From positions 1-19,036 of the forward strand of contig DAOVVG010000018.1 of the NCBI GenBank assembly GCA_030632175.1: a stretch of 19,036 bases of DNA, given 5' to 3'. The position numbers were made by a program, and so were the translations under genes. Source of the DNA: Gammaproteobacteria bacterium (GTDB lineage Bacteria; Pseudomonadota; Gammaproteobacteria; UBA9214). The notes below the pieces were generated by a model. That model ran no database searches. It saw only the letters and a list, made by a program, of their open reading frames with translations, and had not been told where the DNA came from. Below are positions 7,588 to 15,234 of the stretch, in pieces. The first letter of the stretch is position 1, and every line of letters begins with the position of its first letter.

Positions 7588-9759
7588 TCAGGCGCCGACG
7601 TTTTCCAGATTGGCGTAGGACAGCACCAGCCACTTGCTGCCTGCCGTCGAGAAATTAACCTGCACACGCGCATTGCTGCCTTGCCCTTCGCAGTTGATCA
7701 CCACGCCGTCACCAAATTTCTGGTGACGTACATGCTGCCCGAGACGCAGCCCGCCAACGGACGCTGCAGCGCTGACAGCGGGGGCGTCTGAAAGTGTTGC
7801 ACGCGGCGCACTGATACCGGGGCGCGGCCGGATTTCATCTATCAGCGCCTTCGGAATTTCATCGATAAACCGTGACGGCAGGCAATAGGTCTCGCTACCA
7901 AACACGCGCCGGCGTTCTGCGCAGCACAACACCAGTTGGTGACGTGCGCGCGTGATGCCGACATAGCAAAGCCGTCGCTCCTCCCCCAGCCGCCCCGGCT
8001 CCTCAACCGAACGCTGATGCGGGAACAGGCCATCCTCCATACCACACAGAAACACCAGCGGGAATTCCAGCCCCTTGGCGGAGTGCAATGTCATCAACTG
8101 CACACAGTCCTCCCAGGCATCCGCCTGGCCTTCACCGGCTTCCAGTGCAGCGTGCGAGAGAAACTCCTGCAAGGGCGCCATCTCGCTGTCGGGATCCGCC
8201 TCATATTCACGTGCGGCGTTTGCCAGTTCCTGCAGGTTTTCCAGGCGCGCCTGCCCTTTCTCGCCTTTTTCCCGTGTAAAATGATCGAGCAGTCCACTGG
8301 GATGCATCACATGCTCAACCTGCTCGCCCAGCGGCAGCCCGTCCAGCCCGGCAGACATTTCATCAATGAGTTGCAGGAACATGAGCAAGGCATTGCAGGC
8401 ACGTGCAGCTACCCGCTTCTCGTTTATAACCGTGGCAGCCGCTACCCACAGCGAGCTACCGACATCCCGTGCCTGCTGCCTGACAACATCCAGCGTGCGT
8501 CCGCCGATGCCACGCGTCGGGTGATTCACCACGCGGTCAAAAGACGCATCATCATCCCGATTACAGCTCAGCCGCAGGTAGGCCAGCGCATCCTTGATCT
8601 CGGCCCGTTCGAAGAAACGCAAGCCGCCATACACCCGGTAGGGCATGCCGCATTGCATGAGGCGTTCCTCAAATACACGTGACTGCGCATTGGAACGATA
8701 CAGAATCGCGACATCGCTGCGCACATTACCCTTGTCAACGTAGTCCTCTATGCGATCGACGACAAAGCGTGCCTCGTCCTGCTCGTTATAGGCTGTATAC
8801 AGCTGGATAAGCTCGCCGTCATGGCCTTCCGTCCACAACTGCTTGCCCATGCGTCCGGCGTTATTACTGATGACGGCATTGGCCGCGTTGAGGATGTTTG
8901 CGGTAGAACGGTAATTCTGTTCCAGCCGTACAACGCGTGCATCCCGGAAGTCCTGCTGGTAACTGAGGATGTTTTCCACCCGGGCGCCACGCCAACCGTA
9001 GATTGACTGGTCATCATCACCCACGACCGTGATATTGCCGGCATCACCGGCCAGCATCCGCAGCCAGGCATACTGAATGGCATTGGTATCCTGAAATTCG
9101 TCTACCAGAATGTGGTGAAAGCGTTGTCGGTAATGATCCAGCAAGGCCGGGTACTTCAGCCACAGCTCATGTGAACGCAGCAGCAATTCGGCAAAATCGA
9201 TCAGCCCGGCACGCTGACACAACGCTTCATAGGCGGTGTAGATCTCCAGCTGCTTTTGCAGGTAGGGATCATTGCGGTGTTCAATATGCTGTGGCCGCCT
9301 GCCCTCATCCTTGCAACCGTTGATAAACCACTGCATCTGCTTCGGTGGCCATTTTGCCTCATCCAGCTCCAGCGACTGCATGGCGCGCTTCACCAGACGC
9401 AGCTGGTCCTGGGCGTCCAGTATCTGAAAACCCTGTGGCAAACCGGCTTCCTGCCAGTGACTGCGCAGCAAACGGTGCGCCAGGCCGTGAAAGGTGCCAA
9501 CCCACATACCGGATACCGGCGCCTTGATCATTTCCTCGATACGACTGCGCATTTCGCCGGCGGCCTTGTTGGTAAAGGTAACCGCAAGAATGGAATACGG
9601 AGACAGCCCTTCCGCATCAATCAACCAGGCAATCCGGTGCACCAGCACCCGGGTCTTGCCGCTGCCCGCGCCTGCCAGCACCAGTAGCGGATCGGTGGGC
9701 GCACACACCGCCTCGCGCTGAGCATCATTCAGCGAGCCAATAATTCGAGAGACATCCAT
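7588..9759 (-). CDS. uvrD: DNA helicase II (UvrD), SF1 3'-5' helicase
   Basis: A 723-residue helicase close in length to E. coli UvrD (720). It unwinds DNA 3'-5' using ATP in nucleotide excision repair, mismatch repair and removal of RecA or stalled RNA polymerase. Motifs in order: Q motif region LNDAQREAV (10-18), Walker A AGAGSGKT with Lys35, V-D-E-F-Q-D-T near 220, VVGDDDQSIYGWRGA near 245, L-E-Q-N-Y-R-S-T near 280, TLHSAKGLEFPLVFLCGMED near 560, and CYVGITRARHQLVL near 600. The C-terminal LGQHVRHQKFGDGVVI segment is the Tudor-like domain that contacts RNA polymerase in E. coli. The start at 9759 (MDVSRIIGSLND) matches the E. coli N terminus; an in-frame TTG at 9777 is possible but less likely. 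I see no LexA box upstream. Confidence 0.96.
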   Translation of the reverse strand: MDVSRIIGSLNDAQREAVCAPTDPLLVLAGAGSGKTRVLVHRIAWLIDAEGLSPYSILAVTFTNKAAGEMRSRIEEMIKAPVSGMWVGTFHGLAHRLLRSHWQEAGLPQGFQILDAQDQLRLVKRAMQSLELDEAKWPPKQMQWFINGCKDEGRRPQHIEHRNDPYLQKQLEIYTAYEALCQRAGLIDFAELLLRSHELWLKYPALLDHYRQRFHHILVDEFQDTNAIQYAWLRMLAGDAGNITVVGDDDQSIYGWRGARVENILSYQQDFRDARVVRLEQNYRSTANILNAANAVISNNAGRMGKQLWTEGHDGELIQLYTAYNEQDEARFVVDRIEDYVDKGNVRSDVAILYRSNAQSRVFEERLMQCGMPYRVYGGLRFFERAEIKDALAYLRLSCNRDDDASFDRVVNHPTRGIGGRTLDVVRQQARDVGSSLWVAAATVINEKRVAARACNALLMFLQLIDEMSAGLDGLPLGEQVEHVMHPSGLLDHFTREKGEKGQARLENLQELANAAREYEADPDSEMAPLQEFLSHAALEAGEGQADAWEDCVQLMTLHSAKGLEFPLVFLCGMEDGLFPHQRSVEEPGRLGEERRLCYVGITRARHQLVLCCAERRRVFGSETYCLPSRFIDEIPKALIDEIRPRPGISAPRATLSDAPAVSAAASVGGLRLGQHVRHQKFGDGVVINCEGQGSNARVQVNFSTAGSKWLVLSYANLENVGA

Positions 9760-9914
9760 GGTGGGCGATACTAGCAAATCAGGACAGTGACGTCTGATGG
9801 CGTCACGACCGGTAAACTGTCAGCCAGCGTGCCGGGCGCTTGCGGTCAACAGGTGAGTCTGTTAATTAGGGTAGCGGAAATAAAAACCATACAACCGTCC
9901 ACAAGGAAACACCT

Positions 9915-10313
9915 ATGCTGACCGAGCCAGTGGTCCTGTTACTGATAGCCGCCGTGATTGTTGTGTTTATCAGCCTGATATGGCCCAGGAAAAAACATCG
10001 ACATGGCAATAAAAAGGCAAAATATCTGGCGCGATTGCGCAATAGCGGCCAATACTGGGGGGTAACCATTCGCAATGGCAACTGTTCGGCTTCCAGGCGC
10101 ATGTGTGGCAGGGGTTTCAGGCTGGCCGAGGCACCGTCACTGCCAATACCCGGTTGCCGCTCTCTACGCTGCGCCTGCATTTATACCGGCTTGCGTGAGC
10201 GGCGCTTAAAAGAACGGCGCAGCAACCAGGATCGTCGCACCGAGGTAAGATTGGGCAGTGCACAACCGGAACGACGCCGCATGCGTGACCGACGCAGTTC
10301 CTTTCACAGTTAA
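9915..10313 (+). CDS. Membrane-anchored Cys4 / Arg-rich-tail protein, first of tandem pair, unknown function
   Basis: A 132-residue protein I do not recognise. Residues 5-23 form one membrane segment followed by a basic stretch (PRKKHRH), so the rest should lie in the cytoplasm. The core has YWGVTIRNGNC (47-57), E-A-P-S-L-P-I-P-G-C (72-81), Cys86 and Cys88. The tail (about 94-128) is very rich in Arg with repeated E/D-R-R units (KERRSNQDRR, PERRRMRDRR). The next gene at 10371 is a paralogue: the four shared Cys have identical spacing (24, 5 and 2). Cys64 is extra in this copy. Four such cysteines could bind a metal; that is inference. An AAGGAA element at 9903-9908 fits the ATG. The gene is divergent from uvrD. 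Confidence 0.8.
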   Translation: MLTEPVVLLLIAAVIVVFISLIWPRKKHRHGNKKAKYLARLRNSGQYWGVTIRNGNCSASRRMCGRGFRLAEAPSLPIPGCRSLRCACIYTGLRERRLKERRSNQDRRTEVRLGSAQPERRRMRDRRSSFHS

Positions 10314-10332
10314 ATCTGCGATCGTCTATAAT
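10303..10332 (+). promoter_or_regulatory. Predicted sigma-70 promoter between the tandem Cys4 genes
   Basis: TTCACA (10303-10308, five of six matches to -35) is followed after 18 bases by a perfect TATAAT (10327-10332). Transcription would start near 10339, about 32 bases before the ATG at 10371. The -35 overlaps the last codons of the first Cys4 gene, so the second paralogue can be expressed separately. Confidence 0.6.
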
Positions 10333-10370
10333 CGCCCGCATAAAGCCACCTTGTTATTAAAGGGGAGTCC

Positions 10371-10829
10371 ATGAACGCCATTATTGTACTGCTGGTAATT
10401 ATCTGCCTGATCGGCGGCGTAATCTGGTTATTGCGCAGCAACAAGTCACCGCGGCAACGCCGCCGCGCACAGCGCGCCGCCGGTGACAGTGATACACAAG
10501 CCAGCACGCCGTCAAAACCGGGCGGCCTGGAAAAGCTGGAGAGCAACTCGATGTTCTGGGGCGTGGAAATAGGTCAGGCAGGCTGCGAGGCAGCGCATGC
10601 ACTACTGGGACAGCAGTATACGTTTGATGAAGCGCCACAACTGCCGCTGGAAGGCTGCAGTTCTGCAATGTGTACCTGCCAGTTCAAGGGCCTGAAAGAC
10701 CACCGCGGCCGGCATCGGCGCAAAAGCGGGGAACGCCGCGTTGAAGTACGCTTTGATAGTAAAGACGCCGACCGCCGCACACGCAAGGAGCGGCGACGCG
10801 GCGCCGACTGGAAGGATCACACGTATTAA
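10371..10829 (+). CDS. Membrane-anchored Cys4 / Arg-rich-tail protein, second of tandem pair, unknown function
   Basis: A 152-residue paralogue of the protein at 9915-10313. Residues 3-21 form a membrane segment, followed by a basic, low-complexity linker longer than in its partner (about 22-52). The shared core is FWGVEIGQAGC (62-72), E-A-P-Q-L-P-L-E-G-C (87-96), Cys101 and Cys103, then F-K-G-L-K-D. The tail carries RRKSGERRVEVRF, D-A-D-R-R and KERRRG, then ends in a short acidic/aromatic stretch. The AAGGGGAG ribosome-binding site just upstream is strong, and a good promoter lies in the 57-base gap. I do not know the function. The tail could contact nucleic acid or acidic lipid, and the cysteines a metal; both are inference. 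The gene ends 12 bases from the convergent gene at 10842. Confidence 0.83.
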   Translation: MNAIIVLLVIICLIGGVIWLLRSNKSPRQRRRAQRAAGDSDTQASTPSKPGGLEKLESNSMFWGVEIGQAGCEAAHALLGQQYTFDEAPQLPLEGCSSAMCTCQFKGLKDHRGRHRRKSGERRVEVRFDSKDADRRTRKERRRGADWKDHTY

Positions 10830-10841
10830 AAGCCCGGGATA

Positions 10842-11135
10842 TCAGGCAACCTCAGCGTCGACTCCCGACTCCAGCTCTGACAGCAGCTTTTTATTCTTCG
10901 GGGAATTCAGGTTAACCGTTTTTGGCCTGGAACCACCGAGATAGGCCTCCAGCGTCACCAGCGGAACCTTGGCCATATCAACCAGCGGATGCATGTTGCA
11001 CTTTTCGCAGGCAATCAACTTTGGTGGCGAACCGGCGGGCGCCTTGCCGACAGGACGATCTCGCAGACTCTTGCAAGTGTTGACACTTAAATAAGCCTGC
11101 TGGGGAATGCAAAAAAACATAGAATCCGTATCCAA
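10842..11135 (-). CDS. Small four-cysteine (zinc-ribbon-like) hypothetical protein with TTG start
   Basis: A 97-residue soluble protein I do not recognise. Four cysteines (9, 21, 43, 46) form a CX11C...CX2C pattern within FFCIPQQAYLSVNTCKSLR and LIACEKCNMHPLVD, which suggests a small metal-binding domain. The C-terminal part (Y-L-G-G-S-R-P-K-T-V-N-L-N-S-P-K-N-K-K-L) is basic and without cysteine. The start is chosen as TTG at 11135 because AAAGGAG (11149-11143) lies seven bases upstream; an internal ATG at 11120 would lack that site, and the longer frame to 11219 has no ribosome-binding site. An extended -10 and a hairpin lie upstream. It runs in the same direction as glmS but 227 bases away, so it is probably a separate unit. 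Confidence 0.7.
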   Translation of the reverse strand: MDTDSMFFCIPQQAYLSVNTCKSLRDRPVGKAPAGSPPKLIACEKCNMHPLVDMAKVPLVTLEAYLGGSRPKTVNLNSPKNKKLLSELESGVDAEVA

Positions 11136-11153
11136 TTCTCTACTCCTTTCACT

Positions 11154-11174
11154 GCCTGCCCATGATTGGCAGGC
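11154..11174 (-). promoter_or_regulatory. Leader hairpin just upstream of the Cys4 gene's ribosome-binding site
   Basis: Perfect 7-bp stem gcctgcc (11154-11160) / ggcaggc (11168-11174) with a 7-base loop. It lies in the predicted 5' leader of the gene at 10842-11135 and ends about five bases before its AAAGGAG site, so it could affect translation or transcript stability. Confidence 0.45.
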
Positions 11175-11197
11175 ATGTGTTACGGTAAAAACGCTGA

Positions 11198-11206
11198 AGT
11201 ATATCA
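11198..11206 (-). promoter_or_regulatory. Predicted extended -10 promoter of the small Cys4 gene
   Basis: On the minus strand TGATATACT contains TATACT with an upstream TG, an extended -10 element. The -35 region at 17 bases (CGTTTT) is poor, as is common for extended -10 promoters or those using an activator. Transcription would start near 11191, giving a leader of about 55 bases. Confidence 0.45.
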
Positions 11207-11249
11207 CGGTAGCCCGCAAAAAAACGACTATATTTTTAATTTCAATAAC

Positions 11250-11263
11250 TTATCACGTGATAA
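11250..11263. promoter_or_regulatory. Perfect 14-bp palindrome, candidate activator site
   Basis: TTATCACGTGATAA is perfectly self-complementary. Its centre lies about 65 bases upstream of the predicted transcription start of the small Cys4 gene, close to where CRP/FNR-family class I activators bind. The half-site spacing (TTATC, four bases, GATAA) resembles FNR-family sites but is not the FNR consensus. Confidence 0.45.
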
Positions 11264-11362
11264 TCCGCCAAATCCAGCGCCATAAGTCTGTTTCCTGGTC
11301 TGAAAACTGACAGCGGCAATGCCGTGCCACCAATTGAGTCTCTATGCGGTTTTTGGGGGGTG

Positions 11363-13198
11363 TTACTCGACTGTCACAGATTTGGCGAGGTTGCGTGGCT
11401 GATCGATATCCGTGCCCTTGAGTACCGCCACGTGATACGCCAGCAACTGCAGGGGTACCGAAAAGATAATCGGTGCTATGCCGTCCTCGGTTGGCGCAAC
11501 CGGCAACGCCGTCACACCCGGGGAACTGATCATGCCGACCTCGGCATCGGCAAACACCACCAGCTCACCACCACGTGCGCGCACTTCCTGCATGTTGGAT
11601 TTGAGCTTTTCCAGCATCTCGTTGTTGGGCGCCACCACCACAACCGGCATGTTTTCGTCCACCAGCGCCAGCGGGCCGTGCTTCAGTTCACCGGCCGGGT
11701 AGGCCTCGGCATGTATATAGGAGATTTCCTTGAGCTTGAGCGCACCCTCCATGGCCACCGGGAACTGGTCTCCGCGTCCGAGAAACAGCGCATTCTGCTT
11801 GTCACCGAAGTGATCTTTTGCGAGCGTCCTGATTTGTTCGTTCAGGGTAAGCGCATGCTCAATCTTGCCGGGGACACTGCGCAGCTCGTTGACGAGACTG
11901 GCTTCCGTTTCTGCGGACATGGCATGACGACGGCCCAACACAATAGTCAGCAATAACATGGCAACCAGCTGTGTGGTGAATGCCTTGGTCGAGGCCACCC
12001 CGATTTCCGGCCCCGCGTGTGTCATCAGCACCAGGTCAGAGGCACGCACCAGGGAGCTTTCCGGAACGTTGCAGATGGACAGCGAGTTTCCGTAGCCCAG
12101 GCGTTTTGCCTCTTGCAGACCGGCCAGGGTGTCGGCAGTTTCCCCGGACTGGGACAGTGTCACGATCAATGAATTGTTACGCACCACCGGGTGGCGATAA
12201 CGGAACTCGCTGGCCACTTCCACGCTGCAGGGAATGCCCGCCAGTGATTCCAGCCAGTAACGCCCGACCATGCCGGCGTGATAACTGGTGCCACAGGCAA
12301 TGATGTGTACCCCGCTTATCTGGTCAAAGATTTCTCCGGCACCCGCGCCAAAGGCCTCTTCCAGCACCCGGTTAGCGCCGATGCGGCCCTCGAGGGTGTC
12401 TGCAACTGCCCGTGGCTGCTCGAAAATCTCCTTCAGCATGTAATGGGCATAATCGCCCTTGTCGGTGGCGTCCAGAGTCACCTTTGAGGTCTTGACCGGG
12501 CGCTCCACCACCGCACCGGCAGCATCATAGATAGTCATCCGGTCACAGCTGATGTCGGCCAGATCTCCATCCTCGAGGAAAACGAACTGCCGGGTTTCCG
12601 ACACCAGCGCCGCCACATCCGAGGCAATCAGCCTTTCTCCCTCGGCGACTCCAATCACCAGCGGACTACCACGACGCGCGGCGATCAATCGGCCGGGCTC
12701 ATCCTTGCTGATGACACCCAGCGCAAAGGCGCCGTCAAGATCTTTCACCGTCGAGCTGACCGCTGCCAGCAAATCCTGGCCCTGATCAAGATAGAGGTGG
12801 ATCTGGTGCACAATCACTTCGGTATCGGTCTGCGAGGTAAAACGGTAGCCGGCCTGCTGCTGGCTGGCGCGCAGCTCGTCATGATTCTCAATAATGCCGT
12901 TATGCACCAGCGCCACACGCTCATGACAAACGTGCGGATGCGCATTTTTCTCACTGGGTTCACCGTGTGTTGCCCAGCGCGTGTGCGCAATACCGGTAAG
13001 ACCGCTGATCGGGGTGTCATTCAGCGCACGGGTCAGTTCCGCCACCTTGCCGACCTTGCGCACCCGCTCCAGCAGTGCCTGTTCACTCTGTACCGCCACA
13101 CCGGCAGAGTCATAGCCACGGTATTCCAGCCGCTTCAGACCATCAATCAGAATCGGAACTACATCCCGCCGCGCGGCAGCGCCGACAATTCCACACAT
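11363..13198 (-). CDS. glmS: Glutamine--fructose-6-phosphate aminotransferase (isomerizing)
   Basis: A 611-residue cytoplasmic enzyme making glucosamine-6-phosphate from fructose-6-phosphate and glutamine, the first step toward UDP-GlcNAc for peptidoglycan and LPS. The N terminus MCGIVGA has Cys2, which becomes the catalytic N-terminal residue once Met is removed. Glutaminase motifs follow: R-W-A-T-H-G near 73 and VALVHNGIIENHDELR near 95. Two SIS sugar-isomerase domains follow (about 290-430 and 460-600) with ACGTSYHAG, T-L-S-Q-S-G-E-T-A-D-T and ISYIHAEAYPAGELKHGPLAL. The C terminus PRNLAKSVTVE is the family ending. Its AAAGGA site overlaps the glmU stop codon and only four bases separate the genes, so the pair is coupled. 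No ribozyme of the Gram-positive type precedes it. Confidence 0.97.
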   Translation of the reverse strand: MCGIVGAAARRDVVPILIDGLKRLEYRGYDSAGVAVQSEQALLERVRKVGKVAELTRALNDTPISGLTGIAHTRWATHGEPSEKNAHPHVCHERVALVHNGIIENHDELRASQQQAGYRFTSQTDTEVIVHQIHLYLDQGQDLLAAVSSTVKDLDGAFALGVISKDEPGRLIAARRGSPLVIGVAEGERLIASDVAALVSETRQFVFLEDGDLADISCDRMTIYDAAGAVVERPVKTSKVTLDATDKGDYAHYMLKEIFEQPRAVADTLEGRIGANRVLEEAFGAGAGEIFDQISGVHIIACGTSYHAGMVGRYWLESLAGIPCSVEVASEFRYRHPVVRNNSLIVTLSQSGETADTLAGLQEAKRLGYGNSLSICNVPESSLVRASDLVLMTHAGPEIGVASTKAFTTQLVAMLLLTIVLGRRHAMSAETEASLVNELRSVPGKIEHALTLNEQIRTLAKDHFGDKQNALFLGRGDQFPVAMEGALKLKEISYIHAEAYPAGELKHGPLALVDENMPVVVVAPNNEMLEKLKSNMQEVRARGGELVVFADAEVGMISSPGVTALPVAPTEDGIAPIIFSVPLQLLAYHVAVLKGTDIDQPRNLAKSVTVE

Positions 13199-13202
13199 AA
13201 CC

Positions 13203-14573
13203 CTATCCTTTGGTTTTCTTTACCGGTCGCTTCCAGCCGGTATGTGTTTTTTGCGGTACACGACTCATAGTCAGCTCGTTCGCCTGTACGTCGCGCGTAA
13301 TGGTGGAGCCGGCACCGATAGTGGCACCTTCCTTCACTTCAACCGGTGCGACCAGCTGGGTATCAGAACCAATAAAAACGTGGTCCCCGATGATCGTGCG
13401 GTGCTTGTTGGCGCCGTCATAATTACAGGTAATCGTGCCGGCACCTATGTTCACATCGGCGCCGATAGTGGTATCACCGATGTAACTGAGGTGATTGACC
13501 TTGGAGCCGACGCCGACATCTGATTTCTTGATTTCGACAAAATTTCCGATATGCGTATTCGTGGACAAGCGTGTTTCCGGTCGCAGACGCGCAAACGGTC
13601 CAATACGGCTGCCGCTGCCAATCTCGGCGTCCTCGATGACACAGTTGGCCAGAATGGTCACATCGTCACCCACGGTGACATTGCGCATCACCACATTGGG
13701 GCCAATGCTGACCCGGTTGCCGAGAACAATACTGCCTTCCAGTACGGCGTTGATATCAATCAGCACGTCCTCACCCGCCATCAGCTCTCCACGCAGGTCA
13801 AAGCGAGCCGGGTCCGCCAGCGTCACGCCTGCCTGCAGGCAACGCTCTGCCTGGCGCAGCTGGTAACAGCGTTCCTGTACCGCCAGCTGCTTGCGATCAT
13901 TAATACCGAGTACCTCGTTGATATCATCCGCCATCACGCCACGCACACCGGTTCCCTCGGCAACCGCACGCGCAATGACATCCGTCAGATAAAATTCACC
14001 CTGGGCGTTATTGCTATCCAGCGCCTCCACCCAGCCACGCAGACGTGCTGCCGGCGCCGCGATAAAACCGGTGTTGATCTCCTGCAGCGTGCGTTCTGCA
14101 GCACTGGCATCTTTTTCTTCCACAATACCGCAGATACTGCCATCGGCATGATGAAGGATACGGCCGTAGCCGGCGGGGTCGTCCAGTTCCGCCGTCAGCA
14201 GCGCGGCCATGCCCTGCCCGGCCAGACTGCACAGTGGCTCCAGCGTTTCCCGACATACCAGCGGCACATCGCCATACATCACCAGCACCGTGTTGCCATC
14301 CGGGATCGCCGGCATCGCCTGGGCAACCGCGTGACCGGTCCCCAGCTGTTCAGCCTGCAATACCCACTGGATATCACTGTCCGGCAAAGCGGCCTTTACC
14401 TGCTCCGCGCCATAACCAACAACCACATGAATATCAGTGCCTTGCAATGCCCTGGCGGTATCGACGACATGCGCCAGCAGCGGCCTGCCCGCAAGCGGGT
14501 GCAACACCTTGGGGCGCGCAGAACGCATTCGTGTGCCCTGACCAGCGGCCAGAATGATAATGCTCAGATTCAT
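13203..14573 (-). CDS. glmU: Bifunctional GlmU: glucosamine-1-P acetyltransferase / GlcNAc-1-P uridyltransferase
   Basis: A 456-residue enzyme, the same length as E. coli GlmU. The C-terminal domain acetylates glucosamine-1-phosphate and the N-terminal domain attaches UMP to give UDP-GlcNAc. The uridyltransferase signature L-A-A-G-Q-G-T-R-M at 8-16 and P-K-V-L-H at 21-25 are present, with V-M-Y-G-D-V-P-L near 100. The last 200 residues form a left-handed beta-helix of hexapeptide repeats, with the acetyltransferase site in YIGDTTIGADVNIGAGTITC and N-Y-D-G-A-N-K-H. The start at 14573 (MNLSIIILAAG) is set by homology; an in-frame TTG at 14603 would add ten non-conserved residues. It lies 172 bases after the slyD-like gene, with no clear terminator between them. 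It ends in TAG. Confidence 0.97.
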   Translation of the reverse strand: MNLSIIILAAGQGTRMRSARPKVLHPLAGRPLLAHVVDTARALQGTDIHVVVGYGAEQVKAALPDSDIQWVLQAEQLGTGHAVAQAMPAIPDGNTVLVMYGDVPLVCRETLEPLCSLAGQGMAALLTAELDDPAGYGRILHHADGSICGIVEEKDASAAERTLQEINTGFIAAPAARLRGWVEALDSNNAQGEFYLTDVIARAVAEGTGVRGVMADDINEVLGINDRKQLAVQERCYQLRQAERCLQAGVTLADPARFDLRGELMAGEDVLIDINAVLEGSIVLGNRVSIGPNVVMRNVTVGDDVTILANCVIEDAEIGSGSRIGPFARLRPETRLSTNTHIGNFVEIKKSDVGVGSKVNHLSYIGDTTIGADVNIGAGTITCNYDGANKHRTIIGDHVFIGSDTQLVAPVEVKEGATIGAGSTITRDVQANELTMSRVPQKTHTGWKRPVKKTKG

Positions 14574-14745
14574 GCGGAATAGATAACCAAAATTAACACA
14601 CAAAGTTAACGGCTATAACTTGTGATTCTGGAATTCAGGAACATAACACGATATAGACACAGAGGTGGCTCAGCGTAGCGGAACCGGTGTCCTGATAGCA
14701 AGCAGTCGGTGTTGGTATTCTGGCCCGGCCGGACTTTTCAGTCGC

Positions 14746-15234
14746 CTAGTGCAACACCGGCATGGCCATGGCATCAACGCCTTTCGCCAGTTCTTCCGGG
14801 GTAGCATCCCGTATGCCCGTTACATTGATGCGAAAAATGATGGTCTTGCCGGCCATGGGGTGATTCCCGTCAACCGTCAGTTTTCCGTCTTCGATGCGGG
14901 TCACGGTGAATTTTTTGGAATCACCCTGGTCGTTCATCATCTCGACCTCTGCGCCCAGGCGACGGAATTCATCCGGCACATTTTCAATATCGTCCATATA
15001 GGTCAAATCGGGATCATGCGTGCCAAAACCCTCTTCCGGGGTCAACGTCACCTCAACCGTATCACTCACTACGGCACCGTCCAGCGCCTGCTCAACCTTT
15101 TCAAACAGGTCATGCTTGCCACCGTGGATATAGCTTATCGGAATATCGGACTGCTCGAGCAGGGTACCGGAGGTGTCCACAATCGTATAAACGAATGAGA
15201 CCACCTTGTTCTGCTCGACAAACTGGTCAGCCAT
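14746..15234 (-). CDS. SlyD-like FKBP-type peptidyl-prolyl cis-trans isomerase
   Basis: A 162-residue cytoplasmic FKBP of the SlyD class, which catalyses prolyl isomerisation and acts as a folding chaperone. Residues 9-70 and 125-150 form the split FKBP fold (V-V-S-F-V-Y-T-I near 11, YIHGGKHDLFEKVEQALDG at 35-53), with the flap domain inserted from about 70 to 125. TPEEGFG and DGNHPMAGKTIIFRINVTGI are strongly SlyD-like, followed by A-T-P-E-E-L. It lacks the His/Cys-rich metal-binding tail of E. coli SlyD and ends in MAMPVLH. Its ATG overlaps the atpC stop by one base (TGATG), so it is translationally coupled to the ATP synthase operon. Its stop is TAG. Whether it serves ATP synthase assembly is inference from position only. 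Confidence 0.92.
   Translation of the reverse strand: MADQFVEQNKVVSFVYTIVDTSGTLLEQSDIPISYIHGGKHDLFEKVEQALDGAVVSDTVEVTLTPEEGFGTHDPDLTYMDDIENVPDEFRRLGAEVEMMNDQGDSKKFTVTRIEDGKLTVDGNHPMAGKTIIFRINVTGIRDATPEELAKGVDAMAMPVLH

Noticed and set aside
7936..8682. Plus-strand open frame (248 codons) opposite uvrD
   Set aside because: Fully inside uvrD, with no motif, no ribosome-binding site and shadow-type composition.
9760..9914. LexA (SOS) box upstream of uvrD
   Set aside because: I looked for CTGT-n8-ACAG on both strands and found no match.
11136..11362. Rho-independent terminator after glmS
   Set aside because: Only a weak 4-bp stem (cggc/gccg near 11311-11323) without a T-run in the right place.
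11324..11956. Plus-strand open frame opposite the 3' end of glmS
   Set aside because: Antisense shadow of conserved glmS sequence; His-rich with no family features.
13199..13202. glmS ribozyme or riboswitch leader
   Set aside because: There are only four bases between glmU and glmS; the ribozyme belongs to Gram-positive leaders.
13551..14582. Long plus-strand open frame (343 codons) opposite glmU
   Set aside because: It mirrors the strongly conserved glmU codons, has no recognisable motifs and has a low-complexity His/Gln/Arg-rich composition typical of an antisense shadow.
14574..14745. Dedicated glmU promoter in the slyD-glmU gap
   Set aside because: Several weak pairs exist (such as TTAACT-17-TTATCT, which would leave almost no leader), none convincing enough to call.
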